Shown here: positions 41,301-52,747 of the stretch, piece by piece | How the letters are laid out: each line of letters begins with the position of its first letter | How positions within the stretch are numbered: position 1 is the stretch's first letter | Source: Prototheca cutis | Taxonomy: Eukaryota; Chlorophyta; Trebouxiophyceae; Chlorellales; Chlorellaceae | Assembly (NCBI GenBank): GCA_002897115.2 | Contig: BCIH01000009.1 | Location: 373,170-437,169 of the forward strand | Length of the DNA: 64,000 nucleotides | Direction: 5' to 3' | Notes under the pieces: model-generated | What the model saw: the letters and a program-made list of their open reading frames with translations, nothing else | The model's database searches: none | Told to the model about the DNA's origin: nothing | Program-made: the position numbers and the translations under genes

Positions 41301-43334
41301 AAGGAGATGCAGTGATCATCACCGTGCCGTTGGGCGTGCTCAAAGCCGGCGGTCTCGCCTTCCGCCCGCCGCTGCCCGACTGGAAGGCTGGCGCGGTGGC
41401 ACGACTGGGGTTCGGGTGTCTGAACAAGATCGTCATGCGTTTCCCCTCCCTTTTCTGGGACCGCACGCTCGATTATTTCGGCGCGGTCCGGCCCGCGGGG
41501 GAGGCGACACGCGGAAACGCGTTTATGTTTTGGAACCTGGCGCGGCACACAGACGGTGCGCCGCTGTTGACGGCACTGGTCTCTGGCCGCGCGGCGCGGG
41601 ATCTCGAACGCGAGAAGAGCGACGACGGTGCTGTGAGGGCTGCGCTGGCCGCGCTGCGAGCGCTGTTCCCGGAAGGCACGGTGCCCGAGCCCGAGGCTGC
41701 AGTTGTAACGCGCTGGGCGTCTGATCCTGACGCGCGGGGGAGCTACAGCTACGTTGCGGTCGGCGCGACGGGTGCCGACTATGACGTGCTGGCGCTGCCC
41801 GTCCGTCGCCGACTGCTTTTTGCCGGCGAGCACACTGCCCGCGCGCACCCAGACACCGTCGGCGGTGCCATGCTCAGTGGTCTGCGCGAGGCTGTCCGCG
41901 CGCTGGCGCTGCTGCAGGGTGGCGACGAAGGGGAGGAAGAAGCTGCAAACATGGTTGGCGACGAACAACGTGCGGCCAAGCGGCTTAAACGGGGTGGTGT
42001 TGGCACAGCCGGTGACGTCGAGAAGGAAGGTCGTGAATGGGAGGACTATGGTTCGGACGGGGAGGAGCTTTTGTCTGAGGCACGGGCGCTTGCACGGAAC
42101 CGTGCGCTGGAGTCGGCACTGGGCGCGGACGTGGCAAAACGGATGGAGGAACAGCGTCGGCGCGAGTCGGCGCGCGACGCGCAAAGGGCGACTGCCCGGG
42201 CCCTGCTGCTTGCCGGCGCCGGCGACTGCATGCCCGTGCTGGAGATGATGCGGGACGCTGGTACCGCAGCGCAGCGTGCGAATCTTTCTTCGGGAATTGC
42301 GCAGGCCGACGACGGTGCGAAGAGAGCGTTGTCCACAAATGCTGCCTTCTTGGTCGAGCTGCGGGGGTGGTTGGACCAGGGCGCGGGCAACCCGTTGCAC
42401 AGCCCTGCACTGGAAGCCGTGCTTCGTGCGCTGCGAACGCTGCCCTGGGGAACGGTGTCTGCGGAGGTTTTACAATCCACTGGCCTGTTGGAGACCGTGC
42501 GGGGGCCCGCGCTGCGGCGGCACGCCGACCCGGACGTCGCGAAGGCTGTGGCGCGGGTGCTCGAAGCCTGGAGCCCTGTGCTGGAAAGCAGCAGCGGGGG
42601 TGCTGATGCCGATGCTGCTACCGAGGCGGAGTTGGAAAGGAAGAAAAAGGTCGTGGCCATTGCTGCTGCGGTGCGGCCGGTGGAACTGGACGCCGAGGCA
42701 AAAGCTGCTCTTGAGAAGGCCCAAGCCGAAGCTGCAGCTGCTGCCGAGGCAGCTGCAGCCGCAGCGGCGGCCGTGGCGGCGCGGGTATCGCAACTGACCG
42801 ATGCGACGACCGGGGGTGGCACTGATGCCATGATGCTCGAAAGCTTCGAGTCCTTCTCCCGGAAAGCCGGCGTGAGCGGCAGCCGACGGTCGAGGGCTGC
42901 CGAGGCGCCGGGACCCTCGGTGGCTGGAGACAGCGGAGAGGCCAAGCCGCGGCGGCGCGAGCCAGAGGACCTGCCCAGCCTCGTCGAGTCGCGTACGTTT
43001 GGGAGCACAGGTCGCGGTGATTCTGCTGATGGACTTGTGGGTCATGATGGGCATCGCCTGGGCAGTCTTTCCAACCAAACCTCCCCCTTGCACGCACTTG
43101 CCAACCAATGCCGCCACCAAGCCGCCCCAATAATTGCCTGCCTGTACTAATGCAGTGCTCAAGCCGATGTTCAAGTCGGGCCAGATCAGCAAGGAGCAGT
43201 ACAAGCTGGTGGCACGCAAGGCCGTGGCGCGGCTCAAGCACGAACACACCGGGGACGTGAAGCACTGGCTCGTGCCGAAGCGAAAGGCAAAGGTCCAGGA
43301 CCTCATCCACAAAATCATTTCGCAAAAGCTGTGA
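38364..43334 (+). CDS. LSD1-like histone lysine demethylase with SRI-type C-terminus
   Basis: Nine exons: 38364-38563, 38751-38815, 38998-39203, 39410-39496, 39687-39854, 39990-40261, 40392-40890, 41096-43010 and 43156-43334, in phase, giving 1,196 aa. LSD1-type flavoenzymes demethylate mono- and dimethyl-lysine on histone H3. A SWIRM domain (ARNHVLMRWHEHV ... AFRFLDRQGLINFGLL) is followed by the FAD motif VFVIGAGPAGLTAALHL and EARERVGGRV, the substrate lobe with LANLEYGC-like and HWNQDEEFGGFGG segments, and GCLNKIVMRF, whose Lys matches the catalytic LSD1 lysine. An acidic Ala/Pro insert of about 110 residues lies where animals carry the tower. The last exon encodes a separate module, VLKPMFKSGQISKEQYKLVA and following residues, like the CTD-binding SRI-type end of PHRF1 and SCAF proteins, as in plant LDL3. 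Confidence 0.9.
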
Positions 43335-43384
43335 TGTGCCTGTTCGCGCCCTGTAGGGGGTGCCCTGAACTGTCTGCAGTGTTC

Positions 43385-43389
43385 TGTAA
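43385..43389 (+). promoter_or_regulatory. TGTAA polyadenylation signal, LSD1-like gene
   Basis: TGTAA 51 nt downstream of the LSD1-like stop. Confidence 0.6.
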
Positions 43390-43599
43390 CTGGCAGAGAA
43401 AGGCCAGTGGATTTTGGGTCCCGCAAGAGTGCGCCGGAGGAAACTCCAGGGAATGACTCCGGCGGTGCATCAATAACAGGCACCAGAATGTTCCCTTGCA
43501 TTTATGTCATACCTGTTTAAAGGTTGACATTGCAAGTAACCGCCGTAGTGTGGACTCGAAAGCATGGATCACTTGCATTGCTGTAGTGGTCGGGGGTGG

Positions 43600-44402
43600 G
43601 CATGCCAACCCTCACGCCTGCAGCTCCAGCTCGTCTTCACGCATCAGAAGAGCGCGCCGAGTACGAGAAAATTTGTGTCGAGGAGATGGACTGGGAGTGT
43701 GGCCAGATGTGGCCATGATCAAGTGGCATGGAGTTGGTACGAAGATGCTCCAGAAGTGAACGAGGAACCCATACTCCCGGCAACTCCCGGTGGGAGGTAC
43801 TCCATCCCCATGAAGCGGCCAGCCCGCCCCTGCACACGGTGTGCTGGGACGGGCAGGACGACCTGCGGCTACTGCAGGTAAGCTTTGTGATAGTGCATGA
43901 GGGTGCTTGGCCTGAAAATGCACGGCAGCATTTCCTGTCTGTGTTGGGCTTGGGTGTGGGGATGTGGCAGCAGGCCGGGTGGCATGAATCCTCATCGAGG
44001 GCATGTCTGCATCGAAGCGACACACACACAGTGCACTCTTGCGTGTTGAAATCTGGACGCCAACAATCCTGCACTGCAGTGGCAAGGGCAGGGTCAACAG
44101 GCCCGAGGCAACCATGCTGCCCCCGGGGGAGCGGCCGCTGTGGTGCTCAGCATGCCGAGGATCAGGCCGCTGGTACTGTGGGACATGCTATGGATCCGGC
44201 AGCTTCAGGTGCGTCTGCCTGGTTCGGTGGTGCTGTTGCATCTGGCAACGCCAGTTTGATGCAAGGGACGGGGCTAGAATGTTTACTGAGCATCTGATGA
44301 GGCAGGTGAAGGCGTTGACACCGGATCAACAATCTGAGCGAAATATTGGTACCGCGATATCCATGCAGGGAGACAATGGGGTTCAGAATACCAGCAAGTT
44401 GA
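43600..44402 (+). CDS. DnaJ-type zinc-finger (CxxCxGxG) protein, BSD2-like
   Basis: Three 3' segments are resolved: an exon ending at 43877, then 44080-44208, then 44369-44402 with a TGA. They join in phase and give four zinc-binding repeats in order: CTRCAGTG, CGYCSGKG, CSACRGSG and CGTCYGSG, followed by a short FRETMGFRIPAS tail. This is the stand-alone DnaJ cysteine-rich domain of plant plastid proteins related to BSD2, without a J domain. RVNRPEATMLPPGERPLWC between repeats is typical of that group. The 5' end is not resolved: 43625-43690 contains a plausible EERAEYEKICVEEMDWECG exon in another frame. The given start is approximate. Plastid location is inferred from the family. Confidence 0.72.
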
Positions 44403-44813
44403 CGAAATCCTCAACGTGCTGCAGTTGTGGGGGTCCCTGTCGGGGTGTGGACGTGAGTCTTTGGTGCGGCCCTTACGTGGCACCGAAGGGTGGCGCAATT
44501 ATGTGATGGCCGGAGGGAGCCTCAGTCAGTTCTGTCATGCCGGCGCGGGTCTTGTTGCCCGTAATTAGAACGACGACGTGATCGCAACCCGCCCTCCCAT
44601 CTCACACATCTTGGATGAACCATACAATCCATTAGGTTCCTATTTCGTGGGTTAAAGTTGGTCTGCACCGCAGAAATCTGTGCTGCGTGGCCCGTGGGTT
44701 TAAAGGTGGTGGCCGCGCAGGGCCAGCGCCCCACTCCTCCATTTTTCATTGGTGCACGAGCGGTTCGCCGCCAGTTTCTGATACCGATGCACTTTTTTGA
44801 AGAAACCATATCA
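44403..44813. other. Intergenic region before the DHRS7-like gene
   Basis: About 410 bp. An in-frame ATG at 44787 would add nine residues to the next protein. Nothing else was recognised. Confidence 0.4.
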
Positions 44814-46356
44814 ATGGCCACGGCGTCCCCTGCGCTGACGCTGGCGGGGGCGGGCTTGGCCTATCTCGTGTACACGCTGTTCCGATTTGCTCGGTGCGTC
44901 GCGCAGCGGTGCCGGCGCTCCCGGATGCGTGTATGCGCGGTTGTGGCGCATGCTTTGCTCCGCGGTCTTGTCCATGAGCTGGATTATGTAAACCTTTGGC
45001 TGTTGAGCACCCCTTCTCATGCAGCTCGGACGCGTCGCTGGGCTTGCTGTCGGCCCGGCCAATCCCCGCCAGGGCCTTTGAGGGCAAGGTTGTGTGGATC
45101 GTGGGGTCCAGCCAGGGCCTGGGGGAGGCCATGGCCATCTACCTCGCTACGCATGGAGCAAAACTCATCCTCTCCTCCCGCTCCCAAAGGAAACTGGAGG
45201 TGCGCACGTGTGGTTGCGCTTTCGTTGTTGGGGGTGGGGTTTGGGGGGCCCTAGCCGAAGGGATGTCCTGCGGCATGCAGTAGACTTGCTGTGATGTTGT
45301 CTGAAAGACACACCACCACCAATATAAACGTATCGCATTCATGGCACAGGCGGTGAAGGNAAAATGTAGTCAGTACGTTCCCGCGGAGCACGTCGTGCTG
45401 CTGCGGCTGGACGTGCTGGGCCCCAACCCGACGCTGGTGGCGGCGGTGGAGACGGCGTTTGCGGCGTTTGATGGCGCGGGGGTGGACTTCATCTTCCATA
45501 ATGCCGGAGCAAGCCAGCACGCTGTGGTGGAGGAAACCACACAAAGCGTGGCGACGGAGCTCCTGCACCTGAACCTCCATGCGGCCATCAATGTAGCGCG
45601 GGCCAGCCTGCCGGCCATGCTCAAGGGGGGCAAGGGTTGGCACGTCGTCATTGCATCCATGGCGGGCGTCGTGCCCAGTCCCGGCCAAGCCGTCTACGCG
45701 GCCGCCAAGGCCGGGCTCCGGGCGTACTTTGGCAGCCTCAAGGCCGAGATGGCGGGGTCGGGCATCGGCGCCACCATCTGCTGCCCGGGGCCCGTGGCCA
45801 CGGGCCTGGACGGCAATGCCCGGCTCGTGTATGGTCCCGTGGGCCTGATGGAGACCCTGGGTCAAACCGAGGAGCCCACCAGTCCCAGCGGCGACGGAGA
45901 GGGCTCGCAACTCGTCGCCAAGCACTCCTCCGCGGGGCGGACCCCGGTGCCGCGGGCCGTCGAGCTCATCATGCGAGCCGCCTACCACAAGATGGATGAA
46001 GTCTGGATCGCACGCCACCCCGTTCTCTTCATTGGTGGGCGTTTGTGGGTGTGGGATCTGTGAGGGATTTCTTTTACAGTTTTTGCAGGGCTGCATTCCC
46101 TGGAACATGACCAAAGCATCTGGAGCTTGCGTGTCGCCGTTTCTTCGCACCCACCTACCGTGCATGCAACCCTACAACTCCCAGGCCCTCTAACGACTCT
46201 GCTGCAGGGTACCTGACACAGTACATGCCCTTTTTGTCGTGGTGGATCCTGAAGAAGATCGGGCCCGGCCGGGCCCGGAAACTGAAGGAGGGTGGCGACG
46301 GCTACAGCCTCAAGCTCTTCTCCTTAAAGGGTGCCCAGAAACCAGCGGCCGCATGA
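44814..46356 (+). CDS. Membrane-anchored DHRS7-like short-chain dehydrogenase
   Basis: Four exons: 44814-44893, 45025-45199, 45350-46034 and 46208-46356, in phase, giving 362 aa. An N-terminal hydrophobic helix (LTLAGAGLAYLVYTLF) followed by basic residues is a type III or signal-anchor segment typical of ER DHRS7 enzymes. The Rossmann part has EGKVVWIVGSSQGLG, LSSRSQRKLE, HNAGASQ, ASMAGVV and YAAAKAGL. The segment IARHPVLFIG then YLTQYMPFLSWW near the end forms a second hydrophobic region. One codon (45359-45361) contains an ambiguous base. The substrate is unknown; animal DHRS7 proteins act on steroids or retinoids. The next ATG upstream (44787) is in frame, so the start may be nine codons earlier. 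Confidence 0.85.
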
Positions 46357-46379
46357 GGAGTTGCAGGCAACAGGCAAAG

Positions 46380-46463
<84 letters not shown>
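46380..46463 (+). repeat. 84-nt poly-C tract
   Basis: Eighty-four uninterrupted C, starting 24 bp after the stop of the DHRS7-like gene. It is the longest homopolymer in the window and would lie in that gene's 3' UTR. Confidence 0.95.
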
Positions 46464-46907
46464 ATCTTTCTCCCTCCTCTCCATGGACCCGATACTGTGC
46501 TCGGCAGTGCCTGTGTCATCCCTGCCACTTCTGTCAGTGCGTGCGTGGCGCTTTTTGGTCCTTGCGCCCTCTCACGCGGTTTTTGTTGCTGCCGTTGACC
46601 ACGAATCGGCACGCCCAGGCCGGGCATTTCTCTTCCTCCTCATATCGCAGTCGGCAGTTTTGCCAGCAGGCAGCTCGGAACCTGCCCTTGGGTTTCCCGT
46701 TGCTGCTTTCCAAGGGCGTTTTCTTCATCTTATTCTTTTCTTGAACACACAGAACACTGCTAGTGCGTCTGACAGCTGATTGCTTGCTTGCTTGTAGAGG
46801 CACCGCGTAGAGATCATCGAGAATGGCGAGTGAGGGGGTTGTGGGGAGCGACGTGCACCGCGTGTGCAGAGGGCAGCGGTGGCCACACACTACAGCTCCA
46901 GAACATT

Positions 46908-46912
46908 TTACA
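46908..46912 (-). promoter_or_regulatory. TGTAA polyadenylation signal, M32 carboxypeptidase
   Basis: TGTAA on the minus strand 62 nt after the stop of the carboxypeptidase gene. Confidence 0.6.
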
Positions 46913-46973
46913 GACACCAAGCAGCTCCTCGGCCAGATCCAGCACATCCACAATGAGATCTACCACCAGCTCT

Positions 46974-49905
46974 TTAAAGACTGTACAGTTCCGAGTACTT
47001 GGTCTTCAGGTGGTCCAGGAAAGCATCGGGGTCGAGGGGTTTGCCCGTGACCTTTTCGAGCAGCTCGTCCGCCGACGGGTACAGGGTGCCCACCTGCGCA
47101 GCGAATTGGAAAGCGCGAACAGTGAGTGAGATGTGGCTCGGTGCGGGTGCGGTGGCCGTGCTTGGCACAGCCTGTGGGCCCCGGGTGAGTCGATGCAGGC
47201 CGCTTGGGTGCTCCCAGCAACCTGGGTGCAATCCTGAGACCATGCGCAGCTGCTCCCAACCAGTGGTTCACCAGCTCCCATCCCGCCAGGGCCCACCACG
47301 ACCACGCGGTCCCTGACCTTGTGGATGTTTTCGTTGAGCCAGGACTTGAGCTTGGAAAAGTCCCCGGCCGCCGTGTCAGCGTCCAGGCCGGGCAGTGCCG
47401 CCTGTGCGGCCCGGAAAATCTGGACCGCCATCATCGCGCCCAAAGAATACGTGGGGAAATACCTGCATGAACAGGTGTGGCGTCGGATTTCAGCACACAA
47501 TTTCCAAAAAGAGCAAGGGAATTTTGAACCGTGGCCGAGGGTTCCCTCAATCTTCTGTGCGCCCTCGTTGCCGTCATCACCTACGCCAGCCTCCCCATCA
47601 CAAGGCAAACACTGTCCAGAACTCACCCAAACGCTCCATAAGACCAGTGCACGTCCTGCAAGACACCCTGGGCATCGCTCTCAGGCTCCACTCCGAGGTA
47701 TTCCTTCATTTTCTGCGTCAAGAACAGCAGCCGGGGTCAAAAAGAATGCAGGGCAGTGCGGAATTTCTCCTCGATCAAGGCAAACACCACCAGGTCACAA
47801 CAAGAACATGCAGTCGCTCCTTCAAGCACCAGCATCCACCATCAATGTGACGCATAGCACCAGGAACAAACTAATCTGTCCCCACCCCCCACATCAACAC
47901 CGCCTTGCCTGGTTCCAGAGGCGGGGCAGGTCGGCCACGGCGATGTCGCCACGCACGAGCGCGCTTTCCAGTTCGTAGCGGAGGATGATGTGCATGGGGT
48001 AGGTCACCTCGTCGGCTTCCACCCGGATCAACGACCTTGGCAGGACCAGGTTCTCGGCACGGTACAGGTCCTCTGCAGATCTGTCCCCGGGGAGCTGCGG
48101 GAAGGCGGCCTGCAGCTTGGGCAGCAGGTAGGCCGCAAACGGCCGGCTCAGGCCCACCATTCGCTCCCACAGCAGGCTCTGGCTCTCATGCACCGCCATG
48201 CCCGCAGCCTGTTTGGGTTTTGGGGGTGGGTGGGGTTGAGGGTCGGGGGCCCAGGGGCGGGAGCCACCTGTGAAATGCCAGGTGTGTGGGCACGTCTTCC
48301 CAGAACATGCTGCTGCAGCCCAGAGAGGACGCCAGGCAGCGTACCTCGTTCACGGGCAAGCCGTCGTATTCCAGGTTTCTTCCCTGTTCATACAGCGCGT
48401 GCCCCGTCTCGTGCACCGTGCCCGTGAGGCCTTCCAGCAGCGAGTCCTTCTTGAACCGAGTCGTCATCCGGACATCCGTTGGGTGGGAGCCTACGCTCGT
48501 GGGGTGTTGAGGTGCCGGCGTGTGCGCGGACGCAACAAGCTTTGCATGCTGAGGTTGGTTCCGAGCACAAACCATCCGTGGGCTGTGTGGTCCATGTACT
48601 GCGTGGCACACTCCGGACCCCTACCTTCCAAACGACAACCCACCCCACTCCATATTTCTAAAGGATGGAAAGCTCGACCCAATGCATCTCCCCAAAAGAG
48701 AACCTCTGTACGTACCGCCCGTGAATGGGTGGACAGAAACGTCAAGGCGACCCTTGTTGAGGTCAAACCCCAGGTTCAGGGCAACTTCCCTGCACAACAC
48801 GGCCTGTGCCTCGGGGTCAAAATCGCCGGTGAGCCAGGCAGCATCCGGCGCCGTGCCCCTGGCGCGAATGTCAGCCAACAGGGGCACCAGACCTGCTTTA
48901 ACCTGGCCAAACACGTCGTCCAGTCGGGCAGCGGTCAGTCCAGGCTGATGGTCGTCCAGCAGCACGTCGTAGACAGGCTTGCCGGGGTCAATCAGCGCCG
49001 CGCGCTCGCGCCGCAGCGCGACCCATTTCTCCAACGCCGGCGCAAACATCGAAAAGTCGGCGGCCTGCCGAGCCCTGATCCACGCCTGTTTGTTTTATTG
49101 TATGCAAGATTTTGTGGTGGTGTGGGAATGAATGCTCAACAGCATAATCTTTGGAGCTCGGATGGATCGTCTCCTGTCCCTTGAGAAAAATGGACCCCCG
49201 TTCTCCCCCCTCCCCCCAGTCTCTTCAAGCACACAACTCAACCCCAGCACCCCCAATCCCGCCGACCAACCTGGTAGGCTTCGGTCTCATGCTCGGCCTC
49301 CCTGCGGGCCAGGTCTTTCGTGACGGCGGTCACCTTGCGATACTCCCGAGCCGCCTCGCGGAGCGCCGCCGCACGAACCGGATCCGGCTCCCCCGCCGCC
49401 TGCAGGTCTTGCAGCAGGCGCCCGATCTCTGGGTCGGTCTTTCGCTCGTGGAGCACGCCGGCCAGCGCCGCCTTTTGCGCGCCGCGGCAGCCGGCTGCAC
49501 CTTCCGGCATCATCACCATCTCGTCCCAGCCCAGCAGACCACTGATGCCTGACAGTGCCTGGATGTCCTTCAGCTTGGCCGCAAGTGCATCAAAGGCCTG
49601 CAATGGGGTTGAGGGCGTCGAACAATATAAGAGTAATATGAGTGTGAAGAACCTCGGCAAGGGTTGTGGGGGTGGGCCTGAAGATTTGGAGCCCTGCAGA
49701 ACCCAGGCAGGTGGTAATGCTCATCCCGGACAACCAGACCAATTGCAAGGCAACCCACCTTTGGCTGCTCAGCCAAGTTCACGGCTGCTGTGGCGGTCAT
49801 TCTGCGACTAAAGACGAGTGCACGTTTGAGAATGGTCGCTGATGCAGCACGCTGGGTGCAGGGAGCCGGGATCGCGCGGGCCAAGCCGATCCTGGAACCC
49901 AGCAT
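46974..49905 (-). CDS. M32-family (Taq-type) metallocarboxypeptidase
   Basis: Eight exons: 49759-49905, 49271-49597, 48716-49085, 48345-48490, 47909-48208, 47627-47712, 47318-47462 and 46974-47093, in phase, giving 546 aa from the ATG at 49905 or 511 aa from the in-frame ATG at 49800. M32 enzymes remove C-terminal residues using a divalent metal. The domain shows [32 protein letters not shown], the zinc motif HETGH, the second-ligand region HESQSLLWE, and [19 protein letters not shown]. All metal ligands are present. The longer start adds 35 residues rich in Arg, Ala and Ser with no acids, a good organelle-targeting peptide. The intron after 47909 (minus strand) uses a GC donor. Confidence 0.9.
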
Positions 49906-50501
49906 GCACGCTCCTGATCCCGAGGACAGGAGACGCCCGAACCAATGACACAGCGCGTAGTACCGAGTCTATGTAATGGCACACAAAGTATAATCAACTT
50001 GATGGCGATCGACAATCCCTCTGGGCGCAGCAGGAAGAGCGGGGAGCTCCCGCATCCCGTTCTCCCGGTACGCTTTGCCTGGCAAAAATCAGGTTGCGGT
50101 CACAGCACTACCTTCCTCCCTCCCTGCTGGTGCGGGAATGGCCATCGGCAGGGCCTGTCAGCATAGGATCGCCAACAGGAACGTTTATCGACGTTTTTAA
50201 TTAGGTTCATTATTGTTTCGACTGCCTTTGTGTTCAGCTGCATTGCAGGTGGTGACAGCACACGCCTAAGTCGGCAGAGGTTCAGGTGGGCCCCCGGCTG
50301 CTGAGGCTGGTGGATGCGCGCCATCACATTTGAAGACGGCGCATCAGGAATAATAGTTTAATTGGATGCCATTCACTTGGGTGCAGGTGCTCTGCACCGG
50401 CGGCAGGGACCTTCGGACGCACGTCCGGACGGATACCCCTTTGCCCCACCTCGTACGAGGACACCCCACGCGCATGAGCCAGCGACGACAGTGACATCGA
50501 C
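49906..50501. promoter_or_regulatory. Divergent promoter region, carboxypeptidase / arabinosyltransferase
   Basis: About 600 bp between divergent start codons. No TATA box or other motif was identified, and no further ORF is convincing. Confidence 0.45.
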
Positions 50502-52692
50502 ATGATGTGGGTTGAACAGATGGCGTCCTCGACGAGAGGGCGCATGTTTGGCATTGCCGCGGTGGCCATGCTGACATTCCTCTACTCCGTCAGTTCAGTC
50601 CACCAGCTCTCCGCGTCCGTGAGTGCGGAGCCCAAGCTTTTTGCCAGGGATGTCGACGCAGGTGTCGCCACCCGCATCCAGACTGGTGAGCTGTCGGTTG
50701 AATGGGCGGGTGGGCCAGGGAAGTGGTGGAAGGGGCATGGCTATGGATGGCCAGGCCGTCCGATGCCAGCAAGTTGTGTGGATGGGAGAGTTTCTGAAGA
50801 GCATCCCCAGGAAGCCTGATCCGAGGGTCAAAGCACACTCGCATCCCTTGCAGAGCATTCGGGCGAACTGACGGACAATGCTCCCGTGGCGACCACGACC
50901 GGCACGGTTTCTTCAGCGCAGCTTGGGGGATCAGGAAAGAGCGCGCCGCTGGTGACCGGGGAAGCCGTCCCTGCAAAGCAGGCCACGCCCAAGACTGACG
51001 TGGCTGTGGCAAAGCACGCAGACAAGCCGGAGGAGGAGAAGAAGAGTGTGGACCTGCCCGATACCTGCGGCACTGTGTCGCACCACACAGAGTGCGTCGC
51101 GGCTGAAAAGCGGGGCAGTGCATGCGAGTGGACACTCCTTACAATGCATGCGCTGGTCCTCCAGTGACGACCACCGCCACCACCAAAGCGGACCAATGCT
51201 TTCCTCTCCACACGTGCCCTCCCGCCACCACAGTTCGTGGGGCGATGCGCTGGAGGGAGGCATGACGGTGGCCAGTGCGGCAGAGTGCTGCGACAAGTGC
51301 AACAACTACGTGCCCAGCGCCGACCATGACTTTTTGGACTGCAATGGTGGGGCGCTTGGTTTCGTGGTGGTGCTGCTGGGTGGAGTGGGAGCAAGGTGCT
51401 TTGAGCGTCCGACCTCGCAGCATCTTAGGTTCACAGACAACTATCTTCATCAGCAAACAATGACAATAGCAACACCCCCTTCTCCTTCTTCCAAAAATTT
51501 AGTCTGGGTGTACTGTGAGGATGCCAAGCTGTGTGGCCCCCAGCACCGGCACTGCTGGCTCAAGCACCTGCCCCACCCCGAGGCGGTCAAGCCATCAAAC
51601 CAGGGTCCGAAGGTCGGCTGGATGACCGGCAAGAAGCTGGCCCAGAGCCAGCTGGAACCCGTGCACGTGGTGCGTCAGTTGGGAGTTAGTTGAACATGGG
51701 GGAGTGAGGAGGTTTGGCAGCTGTTGTGGCTGTGGTGATTGTCAGAGCTGTTGTGGCTGTGGTGATTGTCAGAGCTGATGGCGATGGCTTTTGTGTGTAT
51801 ATGTATTCATTTATTTTTTCGTGCCTGTTGTGCACGCATGGGGATTGCCTCTGGACTGCAGGGCAGGCCAGCTTTCCAGTGGAGAAAGCCCCTGTCCTAA
51901 ACACATGAATACCCGCCGACACATGCACAGGACCCCAGTGAGGATCGGCGGTACCACGTGGTCATCACGGCTCAGGGCAGTGCCGTGCACTGGCAGTCGC
52001 GGGTAGGGTACTACTGGTACCTCAAGACGAAAAAGGCCTGTGAGGCGGCCGGCAAGTGCGATGTGAGTTTGAGCGAGGTGTTGCTGAGATGACGAATTGG
52101 AGGAGGCAGGGAACCTGTCGAGGGCCGCAGTCTGCTGGATCACCGGAGTGGGCTGGTTCCTCCCGAGACCCTCACCAAGTCTTGGGTTCAGCGCCGGACC
52201 ACAGCCTTTTGCAATGGGGCCTTGCAATAGCGAATGTCATCACCCATTCAATCCACGACTTGATCAATCAATTCCCCCGCGCACAGATGGGTGGCTTCAC
52301 GCGGGTGCTGCACTCTGGCAAGGCCGATGATCTCATGACCGAGATCCCCACATTTGTGGCCAACCCCCTGCCACCAGAACACCCAGACCATGGGTGAGTG
52401 CACGGTGGCGAGTGTCGTGTTTTGTGCATGGGTGCGTTTATGAGCATGTGCGAGCGCATGGGAAACGTCGGTGCAGTCCGAGTCGTGGTTGCTTCGCCGG
52501 GTTCTCCCAAGACTGCCGTCCTCCAACCACGACCACCCACCCGCTCTCCTGGCAGGTACGTGGTGCTGAACCGGCCCTACGCACTGCTGCAGTGGGTGCA
52601 GCAGGTCACCATCGACGAAAAGTATGTCCTGATGAGCGAACCCGATCACATCTGGCTCAAGCCCATGCCCAACCTCATGACCGGTGACAGGT

Positions 52693-52747
<55 letters not shown>

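Larger units (their letters stand above)
46357..46973. other. Convergent intergenic region with the poly-C tract
   Basis: About 620 bp between the 3' ends of the DHRS7-like reductase (plus) and the carboxypeptidase (minus). It holds the poly-C tract and a minus-strand TGTAA. No gene was recognised; long frames through the tract are poly-Pro or poly-Gly artefacts. Confidence 0.6.

Noticed and set aside
42046..43008. A 320-codon minus-strand frame opposite the LSD1-like gene
   Set aside because: It is a shadow of the Ala-rich C-terminal exon; poly-Ala and poly-Ser composition with no domain.
44996..46356. Assignment of the 45-kb reductase to FabG
   Set aside because: The N-terminal membrane anchor, HNAGASQ motif and long C-terminal hydrophobic region fit DHRS7-type enzymes better than soluble FabG.
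46239..46598. Poly-proline protein across the poly-C tract (and poly-Gly on the other strand)
   Set aside because: The proline run is only the homopolymer translated; the flanks carry the DHRS7-like stop region and no other coding signal.
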